Shown: positions 21,130-35,335, counted from the stretch's first letter. The stretch is 64,000 nt of DNA from Sympetrum striolatum (GCA_947579665.1 CANPUZ010000059.1:434001-498000); one strand, 5' to 3'. The notes: generated by a model from the sequence alone, not told the origin. Program-made: numbers and translations.

Positions 21130-22236
21130 ACGAGTAAAATGTAGCTTGCATACTGCAAGCAGATCGACAACACTAATTTCATGTCGGCATCATATCGGGA
21201 AGGCCGTCAAAAGAAAAAAAAAATGGATTGAAAATATTCTGATTATTCGCTGCAATTTATTCGTCCGGCATCGAACCCGGGTTTTCCAGTTGATACTTAC
21301 TATGCAGCACAATAGAAAATCACCATCTCTAACTATCTGTGAAAATTAAAGCAGAAATATTATCTGCAACTGCCTCAAACAACGTCCTACTTTTCCCTTA
21401 TATTTCTTATGAGAGAAATGTTAATGTGCTCTGGCATCGAACCCAGGAATAGTACGGTCTTCTGAAAACCGTTTTCTTAAACCAGTTTTAACCATATATC
21501 TTCTAGCCAAGCACGAACTTCCTATTATTTCGATAAGTGCATCAAAAAAATAATGAAATACTAACCCTATGTAATTTAAACGGGAGACATATTTACCGCC
21601 CGACATCGAACCCAGGTCTTTCTGGTTATACTTCCTATGCAACATAATAGAAGATATTATTCTTTAACTATGTGCAAAAATTCAAGCAGAAATATTGGCT
21701 GCAACTGCCTCAATCGAAGTCTTACTTTTCCCTTATATTCCTTATGAGAGAAATGTTAATGTGCTCTGGCATCGAACCCAGGAATAGTACGGTCTTATGA
21801 AAATTTTTTTCTTAAACCAATTCTTACCTTACACTTTCCGGCTAAGCACGAACTTCCTATTATTTCGAGAATTGCATCAAAAAAATAATGAAAAACAGCT
21901 CCCATGTATTTTAAAGGGCAGATCTTTGCATCGTCCTAGCATCGAACCCAGGATATTTTTTGTGAAAGTCATTGATGTTTTCAAATGTCCAAGACCATAA
22001 ATAAAGGCTCCTTGAGTTTTATTTCTCTACCTATCCAGGAAGTATTTTTTTTTAAATCCGGAAAATCACGGCAATGCATTTAAACGGGAAAAATAGGGAC
22101 TTTGGGGCCCTCTGGAATCGAACCTATGACACTGAGGATCAAAGTCGCTTTTTTCCTGAGGGTTTCACGTTATGGCCAATACGTCATAAAAATTTCAAGG
22201 CAATGACGCTTGTAGTTTAGCCTGTGAATTTGTATC
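21130..22236 (-). repeat. array unit 1, x-m6 subfamily
   Basis: Reverse unit. Read on the minus strand its cores run m1, m2, x, m6, x, m6, where x is a CCTGGGTTCGATGCCAGAG-type core. Monomers m3-m5 are thus replaced by a duplicated x-m6 pair. Closest relative is unit 17, then unit 28. Confidence 0.9.
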
Positions 22237-22308
22237 CTATCTATATAGCTATATAGCTATATTTATGAATGAATCCGGAGAAGCATCTATATATAATAGA
22301 TATAGAGA

Positions 22309-23380
22309 GGATACAAATTCACAGCCTAAACCACAAGCGTCATTGACTTGAAAATTTTACGACATATTTGCCATAATGTACAACCACCAAAAAAATTGCG
22401 ATTTTGAACCTCAGTGTCATGGGTTCGATTCCAGAGGGCCCCAAATTCCCGATTTTTCCCGTTTAAATGCATTACTTTGATTTTCGGGATTTTTAAAAAA
22501 ATACTTTCCGGATAGGTTGAGAATCAAAACTCAAGAAGCCTATATATATGATCAAGATCTACCGGAAACATAAATGAGTTTTACGGAAAATATCCTGGGT
22601 TCGATGCTAGGTCGAGGCAAAAATCTGCCGTTTAAAATGCATTGTGGCGATTTTTAAAATTTTTTTTGGACCCCTTCCCGATGGCACGGAAACTTGAAAT
22701 TCGGAATGAAGTTGGAGATAATAAACATATTTCATAATCAGATTTTACATATTCGCTGATGGTCCTTGGTTAGATCCCAGAGGGCCATTTACATTCCTCA
22801 ATGCATTTCTTATGGAGATGACGGAAACACATTTTAGGTACTTCCCAGTATGATATCGAATTCAAACTTTGTATGAAATTAGATCAAGTCCTAATAAGTC
22901 ATACTGTGCATTCACAGCTACCAATATTTCCTGGATTCGGCACCAGAGGTCTCTACAATCAGTAAATTATCCGATATTTAAGATTTAATTTGAACCCCTT
23001 CCCAACAATATTAAAATATGAAATTAGGCATATATATAGAGAACATAGATACATTTCAAAAACATCTTTTAGATTTCCTAGATCGTCCTTGGTTCAAATC
23101 TAGATAGCAATTTACATTATTGATAAGTACGACGTCGTTTGAGGCAGTTGGAGCCAATATTTCTGCTTGAATTTTCACACAAAGTAAGAGATGGTGATCT
23201 TCTGTTGTGCTACATAGTAGGTTCAGCAGGAAGGCCTAGGTTCGATGCCTGACGATTAAATTGCAGCGAATTGTAATATTTTGAATCCCTTTTTTTTTTT
23301 GAGGGCCCTCCCGATATGATGCCGACATGAAATTAGTGTTGTCGATCTGCTTGCAGTATGCAAGCTTCATTTAACTCGTA
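22309..23380 (+). repeat. array unit 2
   Basis: Forward, m1-m6 order, but cores m3 (GGTTAGATCCC), m4 (GGATTCGGCACC) and m5 (GGTTCAAATCT) are mutated. One of the most decayed units. Confidence 0.85.
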
Positions 23381-23478
23381 CCTATATCTATTATATATAG
23401 ACGCTTCTCCGGATATCTATTATATATAGACGCTTCTCCGGATATACTTATATATATATATATATATATATATACACT

Positions 23479-24556
23479 GGGGATCAAAAGTCTAAGCATG
23501 TTCCACAAGTGCCACCGACTTGAAATTTTTACGACATATTGGCCATAACGTGTAACCTCCAGGAAAAAGCCAACATTGAACCTCGGTGCCATGGGTTCGA
23601 TTCCAGAAGGCCCCAAAGTCGCGATTTTCCCCATAAGATTACATGGCGGGGATTTTCGAAAATTTTTTTGAGGCACTTCCCGGAAAGGTAGAGACTTGAA
23701 ACTCGAGGGACCGCTAAATGCCGTGCATAGCCAACGAAAATCGGAAAGACATCTTCGAATATTGTCCTTGGTTCGATGCTAGGCCGGGGCAAAAATCGGC
23801 CGTTTAAAATGCATTGCGGCGATTTTTAAGATTTTTTTTGGATCCTTTCCCGATAACATAGATACTTGAAACTCGGCACGTCGATAGATATCATGAATTT
23901 ATTTCATAATCGAACTTTACATATTAGCTTATGGTCCTTGGTTCGATCCCAGAGGACCATTTGCACTTCACAATGCTTTTCTTACGGAGATAACGGAAAC
24001 AAATTTTAGGTACTTCCCGGCACGATATCGACTTCAAACTTTGAATGTAGAAAGATCAAGTCCATACAAATCAAACAGTGCATTCACAGCTATCAAAGTG
24101 TCCTGGGTTCGACACCAGGTGTCTCTGCAATCAGAAGTTGATCCGATTTTTAGGAATTATTTTAAAACCTTTGCCAATAATATAGAAACTTGAAATTCTG
24201 CATATAGATAGAGATCATAAATAACTTTCAGAAACATTTATTAGATTTCCAAGATCGTCCTTGGTTCGAATCCAGAGAGCCATTTAAATTCGTGAAAATT
24301 AGAACGTCTTTTGAGGCAGTTGTAGCCCATGTTTCTGCTTGAATTTTCATACATCGTTAGAGATGGTGATGTTCTATTGTGCTGCATAGTGAGTTCACAG
24401 TAAAGACCCGGGTTCGATGCCAGACGATGGAATTTAGGCAAATTTTAAGAAAAATTTCAACCTTTTTTTTTCTTTTGATGGCCGTCCGGATATGATGCCG
24501 ACATGAAAATAGTGTTGTCGATCTGCTTGCAGTATGCAAGCAACATTTTACTCGTA
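23479..24556 (+). repeat. array unit 3
   Basis: Forward with GGGGATC start. All six cores keep TTCGA. Preceded by two tandem CTTCTCCGGATAT linker cassettes and a (TA)n run. Confidence 0.9.
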
Positions 24557-24594
24557 CCTATATATATATACACTCATTCATTCATTCATCCATT

Positions 24595-25676
24595 AGGGAT
24601 CAAAATTCTAACCATGTTCCACAAGTGCCACCGACTTGAAATTTTTACCACGTTATGGCCATGACGTGTAACCTCCAGAATAAATCCGACTTTGAACCTC
24701 GGTGTCGTGGGTTCGATTCCAGAAGGCCCCAAAGTCGCGATTTTCCCCATAAGAGTACATGGCGGGGATTTTCAAAAATTTTTTTGAGGCACTTCCGGGG
24801 AAAGTAGAGAGTTGAAATTCAAGGGATCGCTAGATGCTGTGCATATCAAAAGGAAACCATAAAGACATCTCCGAATATTATCCTTGGTTCGATGCTAGGT
24901 AGGGGCAAAAATCGGCCGTTTAAAATGCATTGCGGCGATTTTTAAGATTTTTTTTGAACCCTTTCCCGATGACATAGAAACTTGAAATTCGGCATGGCGT
25001 TAGATATCATAATTATTTTTCATAATCATATTTTACATATTCCCTTATGGTCCTTGGTTCGATCCCAGAGGGACATTTGTATTCCTCAATACATTTCTTA
25101 CGGAGATAACGGAAACAAATTTTAGGTACTTCCCGGCATGCTATCAACTTTAAACTTTGCATGATAAAAGAGCAAGACTTAAAAAATCAAACTATGCATT
25201 CACAGCTATCAATGTGTCCTGGGCTCGACACCAGGTGTCTCTGCAATCAGAACTTGATCAAATTTTTAGGAATTATTTTGAAACCTTTCCCAATAATAAA
25301 GAAACTTGATATTCGGCATACAGATAGAAATCATAAATAACTTTCAGAAACATATTTTAGATTTCCAAGATTGTCCTTGGTTCGAGTCCCGAGAGCCATT
25401 TACATTTGTGTACATTAGAGCGTCATTTGAGGCAGTTGTAGCCAATATTTCTGCTTGAATTTTCACACATAGTTAGAGATGGTGATTATTCTATTGTGTT
25501 TTATAGTTGTTTTACCAGTAAGACCCGGGTTCGATGCCAGACGATGAAATTTCAGCAAATTTTAAGAAAAAATTAAATCCTTTTTTTTTTTCTTATGAGG
25601 ACCGTCCCGATGTGATGCCGATATGAAATTAATATTGCCGATCCGCTTGCAGTATGCAAGCAACATTTTACTCGTA
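24595..25676 (+). repeat. array unit 4, mosaic
   Basis: Forward. Its first half is distinct, but from the m3 core onward it matches unit 14 almost exactly, including the m4 variant GGGCTCGACACCAGG. This is evidence for conversion or recombination inside units. Confidence 0.9.
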
Positions 25677-25693
25677 TATATAAGTTATATATA

Positions 25694-26774
25694 GGGGATC
25701 AAAATTCTAACCATGTTCCACAAATGCCACCGACTTGAAATTTTTACGACGTTATGGCCATAACGTGTAACCTCCGGGAAAAAGCCGACATTGAACCTCG
25801 GTGTCATGGGTTTGATTCCAGAAGGCCCCAAAGTCGCGATTTTCCCCGTAAGAATACAAGGCGGGGATTTTCGAAAATTTTTTTGGTGCACTTCCCGGAA
25901 ACGTAGAGAATTGAAATTCAAGGGATCGCTAGAAGCCGTGCAACTCCAACGTAAATCAGAAAGACATTGCCGAATATGGTCCAAGGTTTGATGCTAGGTT
26001 GGGGCAAAAATCGGCCGTTTAAAATGCATTGCGGTGATTTTGAAGATTTTTTTTCGATCCTTTCCCGATAACATGGATACTTGAAACTTGGCACGTCAAT
26101 AGATATCATGAATATATTTCATAATCAAATTGGACATGTTCGCTGATGGTCCTTTGTTTGATCCCAGAGGGCCATTTGCATTCCTCAATGCATTTCTTAT
26201 AAAGATTATGGAAACACATTTTAGGTGCTTCCCGATATTATATCTACTTGAAACTTTGCATAAGATAAGATCAAGTAATTACTAATCAAACTGTGAATTC
26301 ACAGCTACCAATGTTTCTTGGTTTCACCACCAGGCGTCTCTACAATCAGTAAATGATCCGATTTTTAAGAATTTTTGGGAACCATTTTCCAATTATATAG
26401 AAACTTGAAATTCAGCAGACAGATAGAGATTATAGATACATTTCAGGAACATGTTCTAGATTCCCACGATCGTCCTTGGTTCGAATCCAGAAAGCCATTT
26501 ACATTCGTGAAAAGTAGAACGTCGTTTGAAGCAGTTGTAGCAAATATTTCTGCTTGAATTTTCACACATAGTTAGATATAGTGATCTTCTATTGTGCCGC
26601 TTAGTAAGTTCACCAGGAAGACCCGGGTTCGATGCCAGACGCTAAAATTGAAGCAAATTTTAAGAATATTTTCAATCCTTTTTTATTTTCTTTTGAGGAC
26701 CGTCCCGATATGATGCCGAAATAAAAATAATATTGCCGATCTGCTTGCAGTATGCAAGCTACATTGCACTCGTA
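25694..26774 (+). repeat. array unit 5
   Basis: Forward; near-identical to units 15, 21, 26, 31 and 35. The m1-m3 cores have TTTGA instead of TTCGA, as expected from CpG decay, and m4 reads GGTTTCACCACC. It contains a perfect 18-bp palindrome ACGTTATGGCCATAACGT at 25,749-25,766. Confidence 0.9.
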
Positions 26775-26796
26775 CCTATATATATATACATAAGTT

Positions 26797-27872
26797 ACGA
26801 GTAAAATGTAGCTTGCATACTGCAAGCAGATCGGCAATACTAATTTCATATCGGCATCACATCGGGACGGTCCTCATAAGAAAAAAAAGGTTTTAATTTT
26901 TTCTTATAATTCGCTGAAATTTCATCGTCTGGAATCGAACCCACGTCTTACTGGAAAACCTACTATGAAACACAATAGAAGATCACCATCTCTAACTATG
27001 TGTGAAAATTCAAGCAGAAATATTGGCTACAACTGCCTCAAAAGACGCGCTAAAGTTCACGAATATAAATGACTCTCGGGACTCGAACCAAGGACGATCT
27101 TGGAAATTTAAAAAATGTTTCTGAAAGTTATTATTGATCTCAATCTATATGCCAAATTTCAAGTTTCTATATTATTGGGAAAGGTTTCAAAATAATTCCT
27201 AAAAATCGGATCAACTTCTAATTGCAGAGACACCTGGTGTCGAACCCAGGACACATTGATAGCTATGAATGCATAGTTTGATTTGTTAAGACTAGTTCTT
27301 CTATCATGCTAAGTTTTAAGTCGATAGCATGCCGGAAAGTACCTTAAACTTGTTTCCGTTATCTCTATAAGAAATGCATTGAGGAATGTAAATGGCCCCC
27401 TGGGATCGAACCAAGGAACATCAGGGAAAACATAAAAATCGAATATGAAATATATTTATGATATCTAAACCCATACCGAATTTCAATATTCCATGCCATC
27501 GGGAAAGGGTCCAAAAAAAATCTTAAAAATCGCCACCATGCATTTTAAACGGCAGATTTTTGCATCGACCTAGCATCTAACCCAGGTTATTTTCCGTAAA
27601 ACTCATTAATGTTTTCGATAGACCATGACCATATATAAAAGCTCCTTGAGTTTTAAGTCCCTACCTATCCGTGAAGTATTTTTTTTTAATTCCCGAAAAT
27701 CTAAGCAATGCATTTAAACGGGAAAAATCGGGACTTTGGGGCCCTCTGGAATCGAACCCATGACACTGAGGTTCAAAATCGCAATTTTTCTGGAGGTTAT
27801 ACGTTATGGCCAATATGTCGTAAAAATTTCAAGCCATTGACGCTAGTGGTTTGGCCTGTGACTTTGTATCCT
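26797..27872 (-). repeat. array unit 6
   Basis: Reverse, joined tail-to-tail to unit 5 through CTCGTA, a short TA run and TACGAG. Near-identical to units 16, 22, 27 and 32. Confidence 0.9.
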
Positions 27873-27927
27873 CTCTATATATATATCTATTATATATAGA
27901 CGCTTCTCCGGATATACCTATATATAT

Positions 27928-29003
27928 ACGAGTAAAATGTAGCTTGCATACTGCAAGCAGATCGGCAATACTAATTTCATATCGGCATCACATCTGGACG
28001 GTCCTCATAAGAAAAAAAAAGGATTTAATTTTTTCTTAAAATTCGCTGAAATTTCATCGTCTGGAATCGAACCCGGGTCTAACTGGATAACCTACTATGA
28101 AACACAATAGAAGATCACCATCTCTAACTATGTGTGAAAATTCAAGCAGAAATATTGGCTACAACTGCCTCAAAAGAAGCTCTAATGTTCACGAATGTAA
28201 ATGGCTCTCGGGACTCGAACCAAGGACGATCTTGGAAATTTAAAAAATGTTTCTGAAAGTTATTATTAATCTCAATCTATATGCCAAATTTCAAGTTTCT
28301 ATATTATTAGGAAAGGTTTCAAAATAATTCCTAAAAATCGGATCAACTTCTGATTGCAGAGACACCTGGTGTCGAACCCAGGACACATTGATAGCTATGA
28401 ATGCATAGTTTGATTTGTTAAGACTGGTTCTTCTATCAAGCTAAGTTTTAAGTCGATAGCATGCCGGGAAGTACCTAAAATTTGTTTCCGTTATCCCCAT
28501 AAGAAATGCATTGTGGAGTGCAAATGGCCCTCTGGGATCGAACCAAGGACCATAAGCGAATACAAAAAATTTTATTATGAAATATATTTATGATTTCTAA
28601 CCCCATGCCAAATTTCATGTTTCCATGCCATCGGAAAGGGGTCCAAAAAAAATCTTAAAAATCGCCACAATACATTTTAAACGGCCGATATTTGCCTCGA
28701 CCTAGCATCGAACCCAGGATATTTTCCGTAAAACTCATTTATGTTTTCGATAGATCATGTTCATATATATAGGCTCCTTGAGTTTTGATTCTCTACCTAC
28801 CCGGAAAGTATTTTTAAAAAATTCCCGAAAATCAAAGCAATGCATTTAAACGGGAAAAATCGAGACTTTGGGGCCCTCTGGAATCGAACCCATGACACTG
28901 AGGTGCAAAATCGCAATTTTTCTGGCGGTTACACTCTATGGCCAATATGTCGTAAAAATTTCAAGTCAATGACGCTTGTGGTTTGGCCTGTGAGTTTGTA
29001 TCC
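27928..29003 (-). repeat. array unit 7
   Basis: Reverse; its A-end half closely follows unit 6 while its B-end half differs. Regular six-core order. Confidence 0.9.
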
Positions 29004-29087
29004 TCTCTATATATATATATATATATATATATGAATATATATATGGATACATGAATGAATCCGGAGAAGCATCTATATATAATAGAT

Positions 29088-30164
29088 ACGAGTAAAATGT
29101 AGCTTGCATACTGCAAGCAGATCGGCAATACTAATTTCATATCGGCATCATATCGGAACGCTCCTCAAAAGAAAAAAAAAAGGATTGAAATTTTTCTTAA
29201 ATTTCGCTTAAATTTCATCTTCTGGCATCGAACCCGGGTCTTACTGGTGAACTAACTATGCAGCACAATAGAAGATCATCATCTCTAACCATGTGTGAAA
29301 ATTCAAGCAGAAATATTGGCTACAACTGCCTCAAAAGACGTTCTAATTATCACGAATGTAAATGGCTCTCTGGATTCGAACCAAGGACGATCTTGGAAAT
29401 CTAAAAGAAATTTCTGAAAGTTTTTTATGATTTCTATCTACATGCAGAATTTCAAATTTCTATATTATTGGGAAAGGTTTCCAAATAATTCCTAAAAATC
29501 GGATCAACTTCTGATTGCAGAGACACCTGGTGTCGAACCCAGGACATATTGTAAGCTGTGCATGCAAAGTTTGATTTGTAAAGACTTTTTCTTGTATCTT
29601 GCAAAGTTTGAAGTCGATAGCATGCCGGGAAGTACCTTAATTTTGTTACCGTTATCTCCGTAAGGAATGCATTGAGAAGTGCAAATGGTCCTCTGGGATC
29701 GAACCAAGGGCCATCAGCGAACATGAAAAATTTGATTACGAAATATATTTATGATATCTATCGACGTGCCGAGTTTCAAGTATCCATGTTATCGGGAAAG
29801 GACCCAAAAAAAATTTTCAAAATCGCCGCAATGCATTTTAAATGGCCGATTTTTGCCCCGACCTAGCATCGAACCATGGACCATATTCGGCAATGTCTTT
29901 CTGATTTACGTTGGATTTGCACGGCTTCTAGCGATCCCTTGAATTTCAACCCTCTACTTTTCCGGGAAGTGCCTCAAAAAAATTTTCGAAAATCCCCGCC
30001 ATGTATTCTTATGGAGAAAATCGCGACTTTGGGGCCCTCTGGAATCGAACCTATGACACTGAGGATCAAAATCGCAATTTTTCTGGCGGTTACACGTTAT
30101 GGCCAATACGTTGTAAAAATTTCGGTTCAATGACGCCAGTAGTTTAGCCTGTGAATTAGTATCC
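29088..30164 (-). repeat. array unit 8
   Basis: Reverse; six cores. Followed by a linker with four TATCTGGG repeats (about 30,165-30,192), unlike other linkers. Confidence 0.9.
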
Positions 30165-30233
30165 TATCTGGGTATCTGGGTATCTGGGTATATCATGAGT
30201 GAATCCGGAGAAGCATCTATATATAATAGATAT

Positions 30234-31312
30234 ACGAGTAAAATGTAGCTTGCATACTGCAAGCAGATCGAAAACACTAATTTCATGTCGGCATCATATC
30301 TGGAAGGCCGTCAAAAAAGAAAAAAAAGGATGGAAAATATTCTTAAAATTCGCTGCAATTTAATCGTCTGGCATTGAACCTGGGTCTTAATGGTGAACTT
30401 ACTATGCAGCACTACAAAAAATCACCATCTCTTACTATGTGTGTGAAAATTCAAGCAGATATATTGGCTCCAACTGCCTCAAACGACGTCCTACTTTTTA
30501 ATAATGTAAATGGCTCTCTGGAATCGAACCAAGGACGATCTAGGAAATTTAAAACACGTTTTTGAAATGTATCTATGTTTTCTATCTATATGCCTAATTT
30601 CATGTTATAATATAATTGTGAAGGTGTTAAAATTAATTCTTAAATATCCGTTAATTTACTGATTGTAGTGACGCCTGGTGTCGAACCCAGGAAATATTGG
30701 TAGCTGTGAATGCACAGTATGACTTATTAGGACCTTATATTATTTCATACAAATTTTGAAGTCGATATCGTGCCGGGAAGTACCTAAAATTTGTTTCCGT
30801 TATCTCCATAAGAAATGCATGGAGGAATGTAAATGGCCCTCTGGGATCGAACCAAGGACCATCAGCGAATATGTAAAATTTGATTATGAAATATATGTAT
30901 GATTTCCAACCTCATGCCGAATTTCAAGTTTCCTTGCCATCGGGAAAGGGTCCAACAAAAATCTTAAAAATCGCCACAATGCATTTTAAACGGCCGATTT
31001 TTAACTCGACCTAGCATCGAACCCAGGATATTTTCCGTAAAACTCATTTAAGTTTTCGATAGATCATGACCATATATATAGGCTCCTTGAGTTTCGATTC
31101 TCTACCTATCCGGGAAGTATTTTTTAAAAATTCCCGAAAATCACGGCAATGCATTTAAACGGGAAAAATAGGGACTTTGGGGCCCTCTGGAATCGAACCA
31201 ATGACACTGAGGTTCAAAATCGCAATTTTTCTGGAGGTTACACGTTATGGCCAATATTTCGTAAAAATTTCAGGTCATTGACGATTGTAGTTTAGCCTGT
31301 GAATTTGTATCC
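30234..31312 (-). repeat. array unit 9
   Basis: Reverse; nearly identical to unit 23 (46,591-47,670), 16 kb away. Confidence 0.9.
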
Positions 31313-31377
31313 TCGCTATCTATTATATATAGATGCTTCTCCGGATTCATTCATATATATACCTATATAGATAGATA

Positions 31378-32453
31378 GGATACAAATTCACAGCCTAAAC
31401 TACAAGCGTCATTGATCTGAAATGTTTATGACATATTGGCCATAACGTGAAACCCCCAGGAAAAAAGAGACTTTGATCCTCAGTGTCATAGGTTCGATTC
31501 CAGAGGGCCCCAAAGTCCCGATTTTCCCCATAAGATTACATGGCGGGGATTTTCGAAAATTTTTTTGAGGCACTTCCCGGAAAAGCAGAGAGTTGAAACT
31601 CGAGGGACCGCTAAATGTCGTGCATAGCCAACGAAAATCGGAAAGACATCTTCGAATATTGTCCTTGGTTCGATGCTAGGCCGGGGCAAAAATCGGCCGT
31701 TTAAAATGCATTGCGGCGATTTTTAAGATTTTTTTTGGATCCTTTCCCGATAACATGGATTATTGAAACTCGGCACGTCGATAGATATCATGAATTTATT
31801 TCATAATCGAATTTTACATATTAGCTTATGGTCCTTGGTTCGATCCCAGAGGACCATTTGCACTTCCCAATGCTTTTCTTACGGAGATAACGGAAACAAA
31901 TTTTAGGTACTTCCCGGCACGATATCAACTTCAAACTTTGCATGTACAAAGATCAAGTCCAGACAAATCAAACAGTGCATTCACAGCTATCAAAGAGTCC
32001 TGGGTTCGACACCAGGTGTCTCTGCAATCAGAAGTTAATCCGATTTTTAGGAATTATTTTGAAACCTTTGCCAATATTATAGAAACTTCAAATTCGGCAT
32101 ATAGATAGAGATCATAAATAACTTTCAGAAACATTTTTTAGATTTCCAGGATCGTCCTTGGTTCGAATCCAGAGAGCCATTTAAATTCGTAAAAATTAGA
32201 ACGTCTTTTGAGGCAGTTGTAGCCCATATTTCTTCTTGAATTTTCACACATCGTTAGAGATGGTGATGTTCTATTGTGCTGCATAGTAAGTTCACAGTAA
32301 AGACCCGGGTTCGATGCCGGACGATGGAATTTAGGCAAATTTTAAGAAAAATTTCAATCTTTTTTTTTCTTTTGATGGCCGTCCGGATATGATGCCGACA
32401 TGAAAATAGTGTTGTCGATCTGCTTGCAGTATGCAAGCAACATTTTACTCGTA
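31378..32453 (+). repeat. array unit 10
   Basis: Forward; close to unit 18 (41,006-42,081). All six cores retained. Confidence 0.9.
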
Positions 32454-32570
32454 TATATATATGGATACATGAATGAATCCGGAGAAGCATCTATATATCT
32501 ATTAAATATAGATGCTTCTCCGGATTCATTCAAGGATATAGATAGATAGATAGATAGATAGGATACTAAT

Positions 32571-34273
32571 TCACAGCCTAAACCAAAAGCGTCATTGACT
32601 TGAAATTTTTACGACATATTGGCCATAACGTGTAACCGGCAGAAAAAATGCGATTTTGATCTTCAGAGTCATGGGTTCGATTCCAGAGGGCCCCAAAGTC
32701 GCGATTTTCTCCATAAGAATACATGGCGGGGATTTTCGAAAATTTTTTGAGGCACTTCCCGGAAAAGTAGAGAATTGAAATTCAAGGGATCGCTAGAAGC
32801 CGTGCAATTCCAACGTAAATCAGAAAGACATCGCCGAATATGGTCCATGGTTCGAAGCTAGGTCGGGGCAAAAATCGGCCGTTTAAAATGCATTGCGGCG
32901 ATTTTGAAAAATTTTTTTGGATGCTTTTCCGATAACATGGATACTTGAAACTCGGCACGTCGATAGATATCATAAATATATTTCGTAATCAAATTTTACA
33001 TGTTCGCTGATGGTCCTTGGTTCGATCCCAGAGGACCATTTGCACTTCTCAATGCATTCCTTACGGAGATAACGGAAACAAAATTTAGGTACTTCCCGGT
33101 ATGCTATCGACTTCAAAATTTGCTAGATACAAGAAAAAGTCTTTACAAATAACGTGTAACCTCCAGAAAAAAGCCAACTTTGAACCACAGTGTCATAGGT
33201 TCGATTCCAGAAGGCCCCAAAGTCCCGATTTTCTCCATAAAGATACATGGCGGGGATTTTCGAAAATTTTTTTGAGGCACTTCCCGGAAGAGTTGAGAGT
33301 TGAAATTCAAGAGATCGCTAGATGCCGTGTATATCTAAAGGAAACCACAAAGACATCTACAAATATTATCCTTGGTTCGATTCTAGGCCAGGGCAAATAT
33401 TCTCCCGTTTAATTTACATTGCGATTTTTAAGATTAATTTTAAATTACTTACAGATGACTTGGAAACTTGAATCTTGGCACGTGGATATATATTATAAAT
33501 ATATTTTATAATAAAATTTTAGAACTCGCTGATGGTCCTTGGTTCGATCCCAGAGGGCCATTTACATCCTACAATGCATTTCTTATCGAGATAACGGAAG
33601 CAAATTTTAGGTACTTCCTGGCAAGATGTTGACTTCAAACTTTGCATTTAATAAGATCAGGTCAAATCAAGTCATAATGTGTTTTCACAGCTCCCAGTAT
33701 GTCCTGGGTTCGACACCAGGCGTCTCTACAATCAGTAATTGATTCAATTTTTAGGAACTATTTTGAACCCTTTCCCAATAATATAGAAACTTGAAATTCG
33801 GCATATAGATAGAGATTATAGATATCTTTAAAAAAACATTTAAAAATTTTAAAACATCGAAATTCGGCACATAGATAGACATCATGGATACATTTCAAAA
33901 ACGTGTTTTAGATTTCATTGATCATCCTTGGTTCGATCCAAGAAAGCCATTTACATTACCCTATGCATTTCAGAAGGGGGTTATGGAGTTTCATTTCAGG
34001 ACCTTCCCAGTATGATATGGACTTCAAACTTGGCATAAATTAAGATCAGGTTCAAACAAGTTGTTCAGGTTCAAACAAGTTGTTATGCCTATTAGCATCT
34101 TCCAATAGGTCCTGGGTTCGACACCAGGCGTCTACAAAAATTAGAAATAGCAACGATTTTTAAGATTTTTTTAAGCCCTTCCTGATAACACGAAATCTCA
34201 AAACTTGGCGTGTGAATAAAGATTATAAATACATTTTATATGCTTGCAGTATGCAAGCAACATTTTACTCGTA
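32571..34273 (+). repeat. array unit 11, composite of two units
   Basis: Forward, 1.7 kb. Cores run m1, m2, m3, then at about 33,150 the sequence jumps from the m3-m4 interval of one unit to the first monomer of another (AACGTGTAACC). It continues m1, m2, m3, m4, m5-like and a second m4-like core. No m6 is present, and the terminal hairpin follows directly. Confidence 0.85.
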
Positions 34274-34299
34274 CCTATATATATATAAGTTATATATAG

Positions 34300-35318
34300 G
34301 GGATCAAAATTCTAACCATGTTCCACAAGTGCCAATGCCTTGAAATTTTTACGACATATTGGCCATAACGTGCAACCTCCAGGAAAAAGATTTTGAACCT
34401 CAGTGTCATGGGTTCGATTCCAGAAGGCCCAGAATTCGCGATTTTCTCCATAAGAATACATGGCGGGGATTTTCGAAAATTTATTTGAGGCACTTCCCGG
34501 AAAAGGAGAGAGTTGAAACTCGAGGGATCGCTAGATGCGGCGCATATCAAAAGGAAACCATAAAGACATCTACGAATATTATCCTTGGTTCGATGCTAGG
34601 TCGGGGCAAAAATCGGCCGTTTAAAATGCATTGTGGCGATTTTTAAGATTTTTTTGGACCATTTTCCGATGGCATAGAAACTTGAAAATCGGTATGAGGT
34701 TGGATACCATAAAAATATATCATAATCGAATTTTTATATTCGCTGATGGTCCTTGGTTCGATCCCAGAGGGACATTTAAATTCCTCAGTGCATCTTCTTA
34801 CTTTGCATATAGAAAGATCAAGTCCATACAAATCAAACAGTGCATTCACAGCTATCAATGTGTCCTGGGTTCGACACCAGGTGTCTCTGCAATTAGAATT
34901 TGATCCATGTTTTAGGAATTATTTTGAAACCGTTCCCAATAATATAGAAACTTGAAATTTGGCATGTAGATAGAGATCATAAATAACTTTCAGAAAAATG
35001 TTTTTGATTTCCAATTTCGTCATTGGTTCGAATCCAGAGAGCCATTTAAATTCACGAAAATTAGAACGTCTTTTGAGGCAGTTGTAGCCCATATTTGTGC
35101 TTGAATTTTCCCACATAGTTAGATATGGTGATGTTCTATTGTGCTGCATAGTAAGTTCACGGTAAAGACCCAAGTTCGATGCCAGACGATGGAATTTTAG
35201 CGAATTTTAAGAAAAATTTCAATCCATTTTCTTCTTTTGATGGCCGTCCCGATATGATGCCGACATGAAAATAGTGTTGTCGATCTGCTTGCAGTATACA
35301 AGCAACATTTTACTCGTA
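34300..35318 (+). repeat. array unit 12, internal deletion
   Basis: Forward, about 60 bp shorter than usual owing to a deletion near 34,798 between m3 and m4. Its terminal hairpin has one mismatch (GTATACAAGC). Confidence 0.9.
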
Positions 35319-35335
35319 ATAGATATACATTCATA

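Noticed and set aside
23450..23475. Telomere-like or functional AT element at TA runs
   Set aside because: Plain (TA)n microsatellites that occur at many linkers; no telomeric hexamer or pentamer is present.
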